Positions 1-7,289 of a stretch of 7,869 nt of DNA are shown in pieces. The position numbers were made by a program, and so were the translations under genes. The notes beneath the pieces were generated by a model that saw only the letters and a program-made list of their open reading frames with translations, was not told where the DNA came from and searched no databases. Positions within the stretch are counted from its first letter, which is position 1. Each line of letters begins with the position of its first letter. Source of the DNA: Methanobacteriota archaeon (GTDB lineage: Archaea > Thermoplasmatota > Thermoplasmata > RBG-16-68-12); assembly GCA_005878995.1 (NCBI GenBank), contig VBME01000109.1:1-7869 (forward strand). Reading direction: 5' to 3'.

Positions 1-319
1 TCCTCCCACCCCGGGCCGAGTTCCTCGGAACAAGCGTGAGAGCGAATCCGGTTGGGTCGTGGAGACCTCCCCCGCGGCGATCACGCTCTCGAGAACAGGG
101 CTTGCAAGGGACCTCATCCCGACCTGGAAACGATTCCCATTTGGACGCGGTGTCCGGACGAGGGTGAAGAGGCAAGAACCGAACCTCCGAGGTTCGCGAT
201 TCCAAGCACCAGGAGGTCCGTTCGCTCAGGAAGGTTGACGGCCAACCTCTCCCCACTCGCGAGGGTTGCGAGTCGACCACCGGCACCCGCTCTTCGATGC
301 GAGCCTTTGGCAATCCCAT
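1..319. repeat. Direct repeat copy A (structured, non-coding)
   Basis: This stretch recurs in the same orientation at the right end of the window. Positions 165-319 are identical to 7715-7869 (155 of 155 bases by eye), and 1-164 match 7550-7714 at roughly three quarters or better, with several single-base indels. One example is an extra C in copy B near 7660-7662. Indels of one base in such a short aligned stretch argue against a conserved reading frame. The identical part holds perfect hairpins: 180-186 with 190-196, 232-237 with 243-248, and 255-260 with 268-273. The diverged part holds 16-20 with 24-28 and 143-146 with 152-155. The left end may lie outside the window, since similarity is still present at base 1. 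I do not recognise a known RNA family or insertion sequence in it. Confidence 0.9.
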
Positions 320-589
320 TCTGTTGTGAATCCCGCTATTGAACCCGAATGACGTTCCGGGAATGGATGGGCTCCCCAAACTGAGAGGCGCTCAAGCACC
401 AACGACGGATACATAAGGGCCCCGGCGGAACGGTACAAAGGCCGCCTCGGTCGCAGTGAGAGACGAGACCCTATCAGCACAGGGAACCGCCGAGATGCGC
501 CCTGGCGGGCCGTCGGATGGCACTATCCCTCGCTCTGAAGGGCACGGATGTCGGCTGCCAAGAGCCGATCCGTTCCCCGGCCTCGCCCC
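320..589. other. Gene-free spacer between repeat A and the pilin-like gene
   Basis: No reading frame here has a credible start, ribosome site or protein-like composition. The visible structure is a 6-bp perfect hairpin, 551-556 with 563-568 (loop 557-562), which lies about 22 nt past the stop codon of the minus-strand pilin-like gene. It could mark the 3' end of that transcript, but no T-tract follows it on the minus strand, so it is not called a terminator. A weak TATA-like word (tacataag) lies near 411-418 on the plus strand with no gene to serve. Confidence 0.5.
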
Positions 590-2227
590 TCAGGCGACAA
601 TGGTCATTCCGACAAACGGGATCACTTGCGCGTACCAGGCAGTCCGGCAGGCTACGATTGGGTCGGTGAGGTGGCTAATTGGATTGTAGTTCACCCCAAG
701 GCCGGCGCAGTTGAACGGGTTGGGCTGCCCCGTGCCCGTGAGCATAGCGTACGTGTAGTTCGAAGGTCCCGACATGCCCGAGACGAGGATGCTCAGGTAG
801 TATGTACCTACGTTTGCCCAGTTGTTGGCCGTTCCGGTACTGAACGGCGCCTTCGGGTACACCAAGACCACGTACGGGGTGCCTCCTCTCTCCTGGTCAA
901 GCAGGTTAATGTCAAAGACTCCGGAGGGAACGCCCGCCTTACAGCCGGCTGGGAGCCCCGCGTGCGCGTACTGGAAGTTCGTGGTGCTCGCAATACCGGG
1001 ATATGCTGCGACACCGCCCGCGCCCGGCTGGATGGTCGGGTCGCAAGGCGCTGAGATGAAGAGCGCTGTACCCGACGAGGACTGCGTGTTTACGAAGAAC
1101 GCCTGTGTGTATCCATCGATGAAGATGGTGGTATTCCCGTGGTTCGCCATCTTGAAGTGGAACAGGGCCCCACCATTCCCATTGAGCAGTGCTTTCGTGA
1201 CCCGGTACGGTTGGTATCGGCTGGCCGCGTCGTAACCGCCCGCATCGCTCAGGTTGGAGATCCAGACCTCCCCGGTCCGGATCTGAACGAAGCCGATATA
1301 CTGCCACAGGGAACTGGGAATCGTCGTGGTCCCCCCACCCCCACTTGTCTGCAGGACAACGTCCAGGACGAGTCGGGTCGTCGTCTGGTGGCCCTTCAGG
1401 TCCGTCGCATTAAGGAGGATGATGGATCCGGCCCAGCTGAGCGCGGGATATGGAGGGTTCGTGCAGACGCTCGCGCCGAACGTGAATACCGAGTCCCCAG
1501 CGGCCTTGTCCGGGAACACGCCGTCGTCCTTCATCTTCTGAGGCGTCGCACACGAGGTCCCAGACCCGTACCACGCGGTGATCGTCGCAAACACCGAGTT
1601 CGGGTTCAGGTCGCCATCCGGGTCCGTGACTTTCGCGAAGAGATAGAAGCCCAGTTGCGCCTGGACCGGATCGATCGCGTCGGTCGCCCAGACCCCGTCC
1701 GCCCATTTGTCGATGAAGACCGGGGGCCGCGTGCCCTGGGGTGCGTTCATGGGTGCGGACCACACGACCTGGCTCTTCGAGGTGTCCACGATCGTCACCG
1801 TGATCGCGTCGGAGGACCGGAGTGCGGGGGTGTTGTAGTTCCACCGCTCGCCGATGTCCCAGACGCTGTCCGTCCCATCCAATAGCCCATTCCCGAGCAC
1901 TTGGTTGTACTTGTGGAGCGTGAAGATCGTTGTCGTCGGAGGATTCGCCCCCCGCTGCGAGGTCACATAAATGATCGTCGGTACGGGCGCGATTGCCTCG
2001 CCGCCCTGATGGGTCAGCGTAATGTTCACGCCGACTTCGACGCCCGCGCCGTTGTAGATGGGGTCCATTTGGGACCGGAGGTCCAGGCGAGACTGCGCGA
2101 CCGGCGTCGGGATGCTGCCGACCCAAATGATGATTACGGAAAACAAGACGACGGTCATTGAGAGGATGAGGATCGTGCCAATGACTTCCGAGACACCCGA
2201 TGTGTCTTCGCGCAGGATGACCTTCAT
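590..2227 (-). CDS. Large archaeal type IV pilin-like secreted protein with Ig-like domain
   Basis: The protein has 545 residues and probably acts at the cell surface as a pilus- or adhesin-type subunit. The N-terminus is a class III signal: a short charged leader, then G11-V12-S13-E14-V15-I16-G17 and a hydrophobic helix to about residue 37. This is the archaeal type IV pilin N-terminal family pattern, with prepilin-peptidase cleavage expected after G11. A beta-rich pilin head with an LTHQGGE motif (71-77) follows. Residues about 168-293 look like an Ig-like domain with DPDGD (202-206) and a DDG...GD pattern (234-245). A Gly/Thr linker at 295-302 leads to an unrecognised C-terminal domain. 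Six cysteines fall in three pairs (226/255, 395/429, 507/527), consistent with disulfides. It is far longer than a typical archaeal pilin, so a pilin-anchored adhesin is the main alternative. The start at 2227 is preferred over an in-frame one at 2308 because a GGGAGG site precedes it and the TATA box lies between the two. Confidence 0.88.
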   Translation of the reverse strand: MKVILREDTSGVSEVIGTILILSMTVVLFSVIIIWVGSIPTPVAQSRLDLRSQMDPIYNGAGVEVGVNITLTHQGGEAIAPVPTIIYVTSQRGANPPTTTIFTLHKYNQVLGNGLLDGTDSVWDIGERWNYNTPALRSSDAITVTIVDTSKSQVVWSAPMNAPQGTRPPVFIDKWADGVWATDAIDPVQAQLGFYLFAKVTDPDGDLNPNSVFATITAWYGSGTSCATPQKMKDDGVFPDKAAGDSVFTFGASVCTNPPYPALSWAGSIILLNATDLKGHQTTTRLVLDVVLQTSGGGGTTTIPSSLWQYIGFVQIRTGEVWISNLSDAGGYDAASRYQPYRVTKALLNGNGGALFHFKMANHGNTTIFIDGYTQAFFVNTQSSSGTALFISAPCDPTIQPGAGGVAAYPGIASTTNFQYAHAGLPAGCKAGVPSGVFDINLLDQERGGTPYVVLVYPKAPFSTGTANNWANVGTYYLSILVSGMSGPSNYTYAMLTGTGQPNPFNCAGLGVNYNPISHLTDPIVACRTAWYAQVIPFVGMTIVA

Positions 2228-2234
2228 GTCGTGG

Positions 2235-2240
2235 CCTCCC
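2235..2240 (-). promoter_or_regulatory. Ribosome binding site of the pilin-like gene
   Basis: On the minus strand this reads GGGAGG, with 7 nt between it and the ATG at 2227. It fixes the start of the 545-aa product and excludes the 27-residue upstream extension. Confidence 0.8.
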
Positions 2241-2252
2241 GGTGGGCTCAGG

Positions 2253-2262
2253 GAGAACAGTC
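2253..2262. promoter_or_regulatory. Candidate operator half-site over the pilin transcription start
   Basis: GAGAACAGTC here is repeated exactly at 2534-2543, where it is one arm of a perfect palindrome upstream of the divergent gene. Its position over the predicted pilin start site would suit a repressor. No protein is known to bind it; this is inference from sequence repetition and position. Confidence 0.35.
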
Positions 2263-2280
2263 TTGCACCCGAGCCGACGA

Positions 2281-2288
2281 TATATAAA
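2281..2288 (-). promoter_or_regulatory. TATA box of the pilin-like gene
   Basis: The minus strand reads TTTATATA, a near-ideal archaeal TATA box. With the usual spacing of about 25-27 bp, transcription would begin near 2257, giving a leader of about 30 nt that contains the GGGAGG site. The predicted start of transcription falls on the GAGAACAG word at 2253-2260. Confidence 0.75.
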
Positions 2289-2358
2289 GTGTTCGTGGTA
2301 GTTACCATTCGCTGATAGCGTGATAATCAGGAGAGCTCATCTCCGTCGCACCTCTTCC

Positions 2359-2450
2359 GCATGCAAGCGAGCACGAACCCTCGCGCGTGCACCGTGAAAA
2401 CCATGTCCTAAATCGCTCGAGTCTTGACGCGCGCCGTCTCGCTTGCAAGC
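2359..2450. repeat. Long-spaced inverted repeat in the divergent intergenic region
   Basis: The arm at 2359-2371 (GCATGCAAGCGAG) is the inverse of 2438-2450 (CTCGCTTGCAAGC) with 12 of 13 positions matching. The right arm contains a perfect 10-bp palindrome, 2441-2450. A second dyad follows directly: 2458-2462 pairs with 2466-2470 around a 3-nt loop and extends to 7 bp with one wobble. These could be paired binding sites for a regulator or the stem of an unannotated small RNA. Confidence 0.5.
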
Positions 2451-2520
2451 GGTTCTTGCGACGAAGTCGCGATTTTCATAGCGGACCGTAGATAAAAGAA
2501 GGCATCTCTGTTGAATCGCG

Positions 2521-2540
2521 TGTTCTCCTACGTGAGAACA
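2521..2540. promoter_or_regulatory. Perfect palindromic candidate operator TGTTCTC-N6-GAGAACA
   Basis: Two 7-bp arms match perfectly around a 6-bp spacer, the geometry expected for a homodimeric helix-turn-helix regulator. It ends about 33 bp upstream of the TATA box of the surface protein gene, an upstream position that would suit an activator. The same half-site recurs over the pilin start site (2253) and in repeat copy A (91-98), while copy B has GAGAACG at the equivalent place. Confidence 0.45.
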
Positions 2541-2573
2541 GTCCGTATCGGGACGGATAACCGCGCGGCAACC

Positions 2574-2580
2574 TATTTAA
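2574..2580 (+). promoter_or_regulatory. TATA box of the surface protein gene
   Basis: TATTTAA lies in an otherwise GC-rich stretch, 87 bp before the ATG. Transcription would begin near 2604, leaving a leader of about 60 nt with a hairpin and a strong ribosome site. It also rules out the in-frame TTG at 2511 as a start, because that codon lies upstream of the promoter. Confidence 0.6.
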
Positions 2581-2624
2581 GAATCGGTCCCAGATGGTCG
2601 CGCAACATGCCCACCGGTCCGAGC

Positions 2625-2645
2625 CCTCCGCGGGTACGGCGGAGG
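2625..2645 (+). promoter_or_regulatory. Leader hairpin upstream of the ribosome site
   Basis: Positions 2625-2631 pair perfectly with 2639-2645 (7 GC-rich pairs, 7-nt loop), ending 9 nt before the GGAGG at 2655-2659. The left arm contains CCTCC (2625-2629), which could instead pair with that GGAGG. The local hairpin is the longer pairing and would keep the ribosome site free. A control role is only a possibility. Confidence 0.4.
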
Positions 2646-2652
2646 ATCGATC

Positions 2653-2660
2653 GGGGAGGT
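2653..2660 (+). promoter_or_regulatory. Ribosome binding site of the surface protein gene
   Basis: GGGGAGGT is followed by 6 nt and the ATG at 2667. It selects this start over the TTG 156 bp upstream, and the chosen start places a signal peptide directly at the N-terminus. Confidence 0.85.
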
Positions 2661-2666
2661 CGTACG

Positions 2667-5600
2667 ATGTCGGGCCGGGTCGACTCGAGCCATAAGACCC
2701 TGAGCGCCGTGATCGTTTGGTCTTTGGTTTTCGGTGGAGCCTTCGCGGCCGTCCTTGCGCTGAGCGCCGGAGCCCGCGCGGGCACTTGCGATCAGGTCGG
2801 GGGCGTCATCACCCAGACGTGGACGATCACCAAGACGCAAGTCTGCACCGACATCCTGTACACGGTCGACGCGACGATCAACATCAATTCGGGTGGAAGC
2901 CTCACGCTGATCAACGGCGGCCTGAGCTTCGCCAAGGACACCGCCCATCAGACCTACGCGCTCAATGTGAACGCGGGCGGAGAACTCGTCCTCGACAACT
3001 CGACTGTCACGACCCAGACGGATTCCATCGCGCCGTTCCTGAAACTCGCTTTCACTGTCTCCGGGGCCAACAGTCGGTTCACGATGAAAAATGGCGCCGT
3101 GTTGAAGTTCCCCGGATGGTTCAATGCGACGAGCGCGACCCTCAACATCACGAATTCCAAGATCACGGGCTTCACGGATGATGAGATTTCGGACCTCGGG
3201 ATCAACACAGATGACAACAATGACGCGCCCCTCATGACGTGGGGGTCTACGAGCGCGAGCCTGTACCGCTCTCGGATAGAGAGAATCTACGAGTACTCCG
3301 GCGGCAGCACCGGCAATCTCGGCCTGACCGCGACGAGCAATCTGTACGCGTATGACTCGTACATCGGTGTGGACTTCTCGAACGTCGTAGGCCAGCACAA
3401 CGAGCTCCGGGTCGACGGAACCTCGAACGCGTACCTGTACAACGTGACGATCGACCGAACCCAAGACCCTGCCGCGATGTCGAACTGGCAGCCCGCATAC
3501 AGGCCCACCGCGGCCGGCGGCAGCGTCAACCTTCTCCGCTGGCTCCATGCAACCGTCGTCGACTCGAGCGGCATCCCAATCGCTGGGGCGACGATTTGGT
3601 CCACGGTCAGCCCCGGCAGCACGACGGCCCAGTACCCGGACAACGGCCTCGCGACGACTCCCGCACCACGAACCCTTTGGTACCTTGCCCGGACCGCGAG
3701 CGGCGCGAACGCCTGGAACCGTACAGACTCCGATGGCGCCGCGCTGCTCCCGTTGTACACGGACCAAGTCACAACGGCGAGCCTTCCGAACGCCCAGTCG
3801 TTCGGGAACTATCATGAAGCCGTTACCTATTCCACGTCGAACACTTCTGGCGACGACCTCTTCAACCCCTATCCAGCGATCAACGCCACTGACAACAACG
3901 TGGCAATCACGATGTCGTTCAGCAACCTCCAGGTGTGCCCGACGGGCGTCACGACCTGGTCGTTCAACCGCCAGATCACCGGGGAAGTCTCGGTCTCCAG
4001 CTGTCTCGAGATCTCAGGCTCCGTGACGATCACGGACGGCGGTGTCTACGTCGACCAAGGCTCCGACGGCAGTTCCCGGGCGTACGTCAAGATCCTTTCT
4101 GGCGGCAGCTTGACCTTGGTCAACGCGACCGTCTGGAGCAACTTCCCGCTCGCGTTCTATGTTGCGAACGGCGGAACCCTCGTGGCGGGCAACGGCAGCG
4201 CCCTCACGATGGCAGCGCGTGGTTCGCCCGGCCTCCTGCGCGAAGACGGCGCCACGTCGAGCGTCACGATCTCGGACACGACAATCAACGCGAACGTCAC
4301 CTTGTTCGGAGGGAGCGCATCGCTCGTTCGCGACTCGTTCCTCGGTCCTACCCTTTGGATTGACACCGTGCAGAAGACGAACCTCTGGGACGCAACGTTG
4401 ACGGGCGTCACGAGCCTCGCGTTGCTCACGGACGACGGAAACGCGAACACGGTCGACTTCGACATCCGGAACACGACGTTCGATCAAGTCCAGACCTCCC
4501 AGCTCGTGTTCGGCGGTGCGCAGAACGTCCAGCTGACGTCCGTGCAGACGTACGACCCGAACGGCACGTGGTGGGTCGACATGATCACGGGCGGCGCGCA
4601 GGTGAGCCGGTACTGGTGGCTCCGCGTGAACGCGGTCGACGGAACGGGAACGCTCCTGGCGGACGCGAACGTGGGGATTACCGTCCAGCGGCTCGATCCG
4701 AACACCCTCCTCGTATTCACCGTCCCGAATCCGGGCGTCGACGACATCTACTACGCGGCCACGATGGTCTGGCCCGTCTCCGCTCCGGATGGGTTCATTC
4801 TATACCGAGCGTTTGCGGAGAGCCGGACGACCGGGTCGCGCCTCCTCAACAATTCCTATGTCGCGACGGGAACCGCGGTCGTCGACCTCACGACGTACCA
4901 ACCCGACTCGCCCGCTTCGCGCCTCCTGACCAGCGACACGGTCGCGGCGCTGACCTTCTCCAGCCTGACGCCGGACCTCAGCGTCACCGCGATTAGCGTC
5001 ATGGGTGGGAATGGCGCCTCCCAGCTTCAGCCGGTCAATACGGACATCACCGTGACCGCGACAATCCGGAACACGGGCCAGGTCAATGTCCGCAACGTCA
5101 AGGTGAGCTTTTTCGAGGATAACGTCGATCGGAACCTCGACGGCATCATGGACTTCACGCCGCTCGACTACACCGCCGCCGGCGTCTGGATCAACGACAC
5201 AATCATCGCCCTTGCCCCAAAGAATTCGACCGTGACGGCGTCCGTTATCTGGCATCCGAACGGCGCACTCGAATCGAGCCGCACGGTGTCCGCGGTGGTT
5301 GACCCGCCGCTGTTCGCGGTGGATGACGGCGGCGCGATCCGCGAGACGAATGAGCGGAACAACATCCTGCCCCGCACGTTCACGCTGTTCACGTGGCCCG
5401 ACCTGGCGATTTCCTCCGCGGACATCCAGTTCGCCTCGGACCCCGTGCTGAACAACAGCGTCCCGGTGCGGGTGACGGCCCACAACATCGGGACGAACCG
5501 CGCGCTGGGGGCGATCCTCGAAGTGTGGGAGGGAGCCCAACGCGTCGCGGGGCCAGCGACGTTTGACCTGAACCCGGGCGCCGACGCGACGATCACCGTA

Positions 5601-7157
5601 ACATGGCGACCCAACACGCTCGGTGCCCATGCGCTGAGGTTTACCCTGAAGACGAATGGCGGCGCGGACATCCGGAACAAGGACTACGCGCTCGGCAACA
5701 ACAACGCGACGTTCTCCGTGAACGCCCTCACGCCCCCGGATCTGACGCTCCATCAGAGCGACTACCCCGGCGTCCGGACCGTGACACAGAACCAGCGATT
5801 CGTCGTCTATGTCGAGGTCTACAACGCGGGCCAGACGGCCGCGGCGAACGTCTCGCTCGCGGCGTTCGTGGGCACCACCGAGGTCGGGCGCGTGGTTGGC
5901 CTCGCGATTGGTAGCTCCCCGCTGAACGTGTCCTTGAACATCAGCGGCGTGAGCCTCACCGGCACGCAACCGCTCCTCCTCAAAGTCGACCCCGACAACC
6001 GACTCAACGAAGGCGGGCCTGCCCAGGAAGGGAACAACACGGCGACCATCACCCTGAACGTCCTCCCACCGCAGGGATACGTGACGTTCCTCACGCCGAT
6101 CGGCGGCCAGACGGTTGAACCGGGTAGCGCGCTGAGCGTCAGCGGATACGTCCGGGACAATGCGGGCTCGAACGGGATTCCAAACGTGGATCTGACGATC
6201 GAGCTGCGTTCCGGAGGTGTGACGATCGCCTCGAACACGACCTCGTCCCAAGACCAAGGGTTCTTCTTCGGCACGATTAACGTTCCGGGGAACGCCGCGG
6301 ACGGACCGTACAGCTTGGCCGTCACGCCGTCTTCAGGCGTCATCCAGCCGGTCACCGAGTCGATCACGGTGAAGAAGACCCTGCCGTTCCTCTCCCAGCC
6401 CGTTCCGATTCTCGGTCTCCCATATTGGCTCCTCTTCGTGATCCTCGGGGCCGCGGTGGCCGCGGCGGTCGGCGTCACCGTATATTGGAAAGTCTTCGGA
6501 CTCGGCAAGATGGTCGAGTGCGGCGAATGCGGCGCCTTCATCCCGGAGGACGCCACGACGTGCCCGAAGTGCGGCGTCGAATTTGAGAAAGACATGGCGA
6601 AGTGCTCGAACTGCCAGGCCTGGATCCCCGTCGACGTGAAGCAGTGTCCCGAGTGCGGCGTCGAGTTCGCGACCGGCCAGCTCGAGATGGCGGACTACCA
6701 GCAGAAGATGCGCCTCCAGTACGACGAGGTCGTGCAGAAGTTCAAGCAGGAAGCCTCCCGGCAGCTCGGCCGCGCGCTCTCGGAGACCGAGTTCCAGGAC
6801 TGGTGGCGGCGGCAGCCGACCTTCCTCACGTTCGAAGACTGGCTGCGGGAGGAAGAGGAGATGCGCAAGATGGGCTCGAAGCCCTGCGCGACGTGCGGCA
6901 CCCTCAACTCCGTGACGGCGACCGTGTGCCACAAGTGCGGATCCCTCATGCGGGACCAGCGCCCGCCCAGCGGCGGAGCCGTTGTCGCCGGTGCGCCGGC
7001 CCGAAGGACCTCTGCCCGCGGACCTCCGCCGCCGGAGGGCTCCTCGACCGGACCGCCTCCGGTCGTCCAGAAGAGGGTCATCAAGAAGCCGATGGACTCG
7101 AAGGAAGGCGAAGGATCCGGAGGGTCGGGCGACAACTCCACGGAAGACGAGCTGTAG
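2667..7157 (+). CDS. Giant single-pass surface protein: two beta-helix/Ig modules, three CARDB domains, cytosolic triple zinc ribbon
   Basis: The protein has 1,496 residues. A Sec signal peptide (hydrophobic 12-34, likely cut after A38 in ARA) is followed by two similar modules. Each has a cysteine pair (C41/C60; C424/C446), then beta-helix-like strands with GGSLTL words, then an Ig-like or carboxypeptidase-regulatory-like domain (from about 290 and 649). Three CARDB-type domains begin with a PDL word at about 769, 911 and 1024. Another Ig-like domain spans about 1136-1240. A membrane helix (1253-1275) leads to a cytosolic tail with three zinc ribbons, all C-x2-C-x10-C-x2-C (1285-1302, 1313-1330, 1407-1424). 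A charged helical segment with two WW/WL-rich turns separates ribbons two and three, and a Pro/Gly-rich acidic tail ends the chain. CARDB domains are associated with cell adhesion; zinc ribbons here probably bind a partner. No catalytic motif is visible. A receptor or scaffold role is inference. The gene appears monocistronic and is divergent from the pilin-like gene. Confidence 0.92.
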   Translation: MSGRVDSSHKTLSAVIVWSLVFGGAFAAVLALSAGARAGTCDQVGGVITQTWTITKTQVCTDILYTVDATININSGGSLTLINGGLSFAKDTAHQTYALNVNAGGELVLDNSTVTTQTDSIAPFLKLAFTVSGANSRFTMKNGAVLKFPGWFNATSATLNITNSKITGFTDDEISDLGINTDDNNDAPLMTWGSTSASLYRSRIERIYEYSGGSTGNLGLTATSNLYAYDSYIGVDFSNVVGQHNELRVDGTSNAYLYNVTIDRTQDPAAMSNWQPAYRPTAAGGSVNLLRWLHATVVDSSGIPIAGATIWSTVSPGSTTAQYPDNGLATTPAPRTLWYLARTASGANAWNRTDSDGAALLPLYTDQVTTASLPNAQSFGNYHEAVTYSTSNTSGDDLFNPYPAINATDNNVAITMSFSNLQVCPTGVTTWSFNRQITGEVSVSSCLEISGSVTITDGGVYVDQGSDGSSRAYVKILSGGSLTLVNATVWSNFPLAFYVANGGTLVAGNGSALTMAARGSPGLLREDGATSSVTISDTTINANVTLFGGSASLVRDSFLGPTLWIDTVQKTNLWDATLTGVTSLALLTDDGNANTVDFDIRNTTFDQVQTSQLVFGGAQNVQLTSVQTYDPNGTWWVDMITGGAQVSRYWWLRVNAVDGTGTLLADANVGITVQRLDPNTLLVFTVPNPGVDDIYYAATMVWPVSAPDGFILYRAFAESRTTGSRLLNNSYVATGTAVVDLTTYQPDSPASRLLTSDTVAALTFSSLTPDLSVTAISVMGGNGASQLQPVNTDITVTATIRNTGQVNVRNVKVSFFEDNVDRNLDGIMDFTPLDYTAAGVWINDTIIALAPKNSTVTASVIWHPNGALESSRTVSAVVDPPLFAVDDGGAIRETNERNNILPRTFTLFTWPDLAISSADIQFASDPVLNNSVPVRVTAHNIGTNRALGAILEVWEGAQRVAGPATFDLNPGADATITVTWRPNTLGAHALRFTLKTNGGADIRNKDYALGNNNATFSVNALTPPDLTLHQSDYPGVRTVTQNQRFVVYVEVYNAGQTAAANVSLAAFVGTTEVGRVVGLAIGSSPLNVSLNISGVSLTGTQPLLLKVDPDNRLNEGGPAQEGNNTATITLNVLPPQGYVTFLTPIGGQTVEPGSALSVSGYVRDNAGSNGIPNVDLTIELRSGGVTIASNTTSSQDQGFFFGTINVPGNAADGPYSLAVTPSSGVIQPVTESITVKKTLPFLSQPVPILGLPYWLLFVILGAAVAAAVGVTVYWKVFGLGKMVECGECGAFIPEDATTCPKCGVEFEKDMAKCSNCQAWIPVDVKQCPECGVEFATGQLEMADYQQKMRLQYDEVVQKFKQEASRQLGRALSETEFQDWWRRQPTFLTFEDWLREEEEMRKMGSKPCATCGTLNSVTATVCHKCGSLMRDQRPPSGGAVVAGAPARRTSARGPPPPEGSSTGPPPVVQKRVIKKPMDSKEGEGSGGSGDNSTEDEL

Positions 7158-7170
7158 GCTCGCCTTCCTC

Positions 7171-7219
7171 CAACCCCTTTTCCATTCCTTATCTTCTCGT
7201 TTCTCCACGCTTTTTCGTG
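7171..7219 (+). terminator. T-tract terminator region of the surface protein gene
   Basis: A pyrimidine-rich stretch starts 14 nt after the TAG stop and includes TTTT (7178-7181) and TTTTT (7211-7215). The second tract is the loop of a weak 4-bp stem (7206-7209 with 7216-7219). Archaeal transcription commonly ends at such U-tracts without a strong hairpin. Confidence 0.6.
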
Positions 7220-7250
7220 CTGTCGATCTTGAGCCCTTTCCAACCGCGCC

Positions 7251-7268
7251 GTCGACAGACTTGTCGAC
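7251..7268. other. Perfect 7-bp hairpin downstream of the surface gene
   Basis: GTCGACA (7251-7257) pairs with TGTCGAC (7262-7268) around a 4-nt loop. It follows the T-tracts instead of preceding one, so it is a poor intrinsic terminator. It may be a protein site or the first stem of the structured stretch that follows. Confidence 0.45.
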
Positions 7269-7289
7269 TTACAGGGGACTGTCAAAACC

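Noticed and set aside
185..205. tRNA T-arm-like word near GGTTCGCGATTCC
   Set aside because: The loop does not fit the TTCRANY pattern, and no acceptor, D or anticodon arm can be drawn around it.
52..342. Open frames across repeat copy A, and similar ones in copy B (7385-7717 plus, 7663-7869 minus)
   Set aside because: Single-base indels between the copies shift the frames, none has a ribosome site, and the composition is not protein-like.
1139..1885. 248-codon plus-strand frame across the pilin-like gene
   Set aside because: It is antisense to a gene with a recognisable family signature and has Arg-rich, low-complexity composition.
2228..2308. In-frame upstream start adding 27 residues to the pilin-like protein
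   Set aside because: The TATA box at 2281-2288 lies inside this extension, the strong ribosome site precedes the ATG at 2227, and a class III signal needs a short leader.
2511..2666. In-frame TTG start adding 52 residues to the surface protein
   Set aside because: It lies upstream of the TATA box, has no ribosome site, and would bury the signal peptide behind an Arg-rich segment.
4800..6257. 485-codon open frame on the minus strand
   Set aside because: It is antisense to the surface protein, Arg-, Val- and Gly-rich without domains, and typical of shadow frames in GC-rich DNA. The same applies to the long minus frame at 2577-3815.
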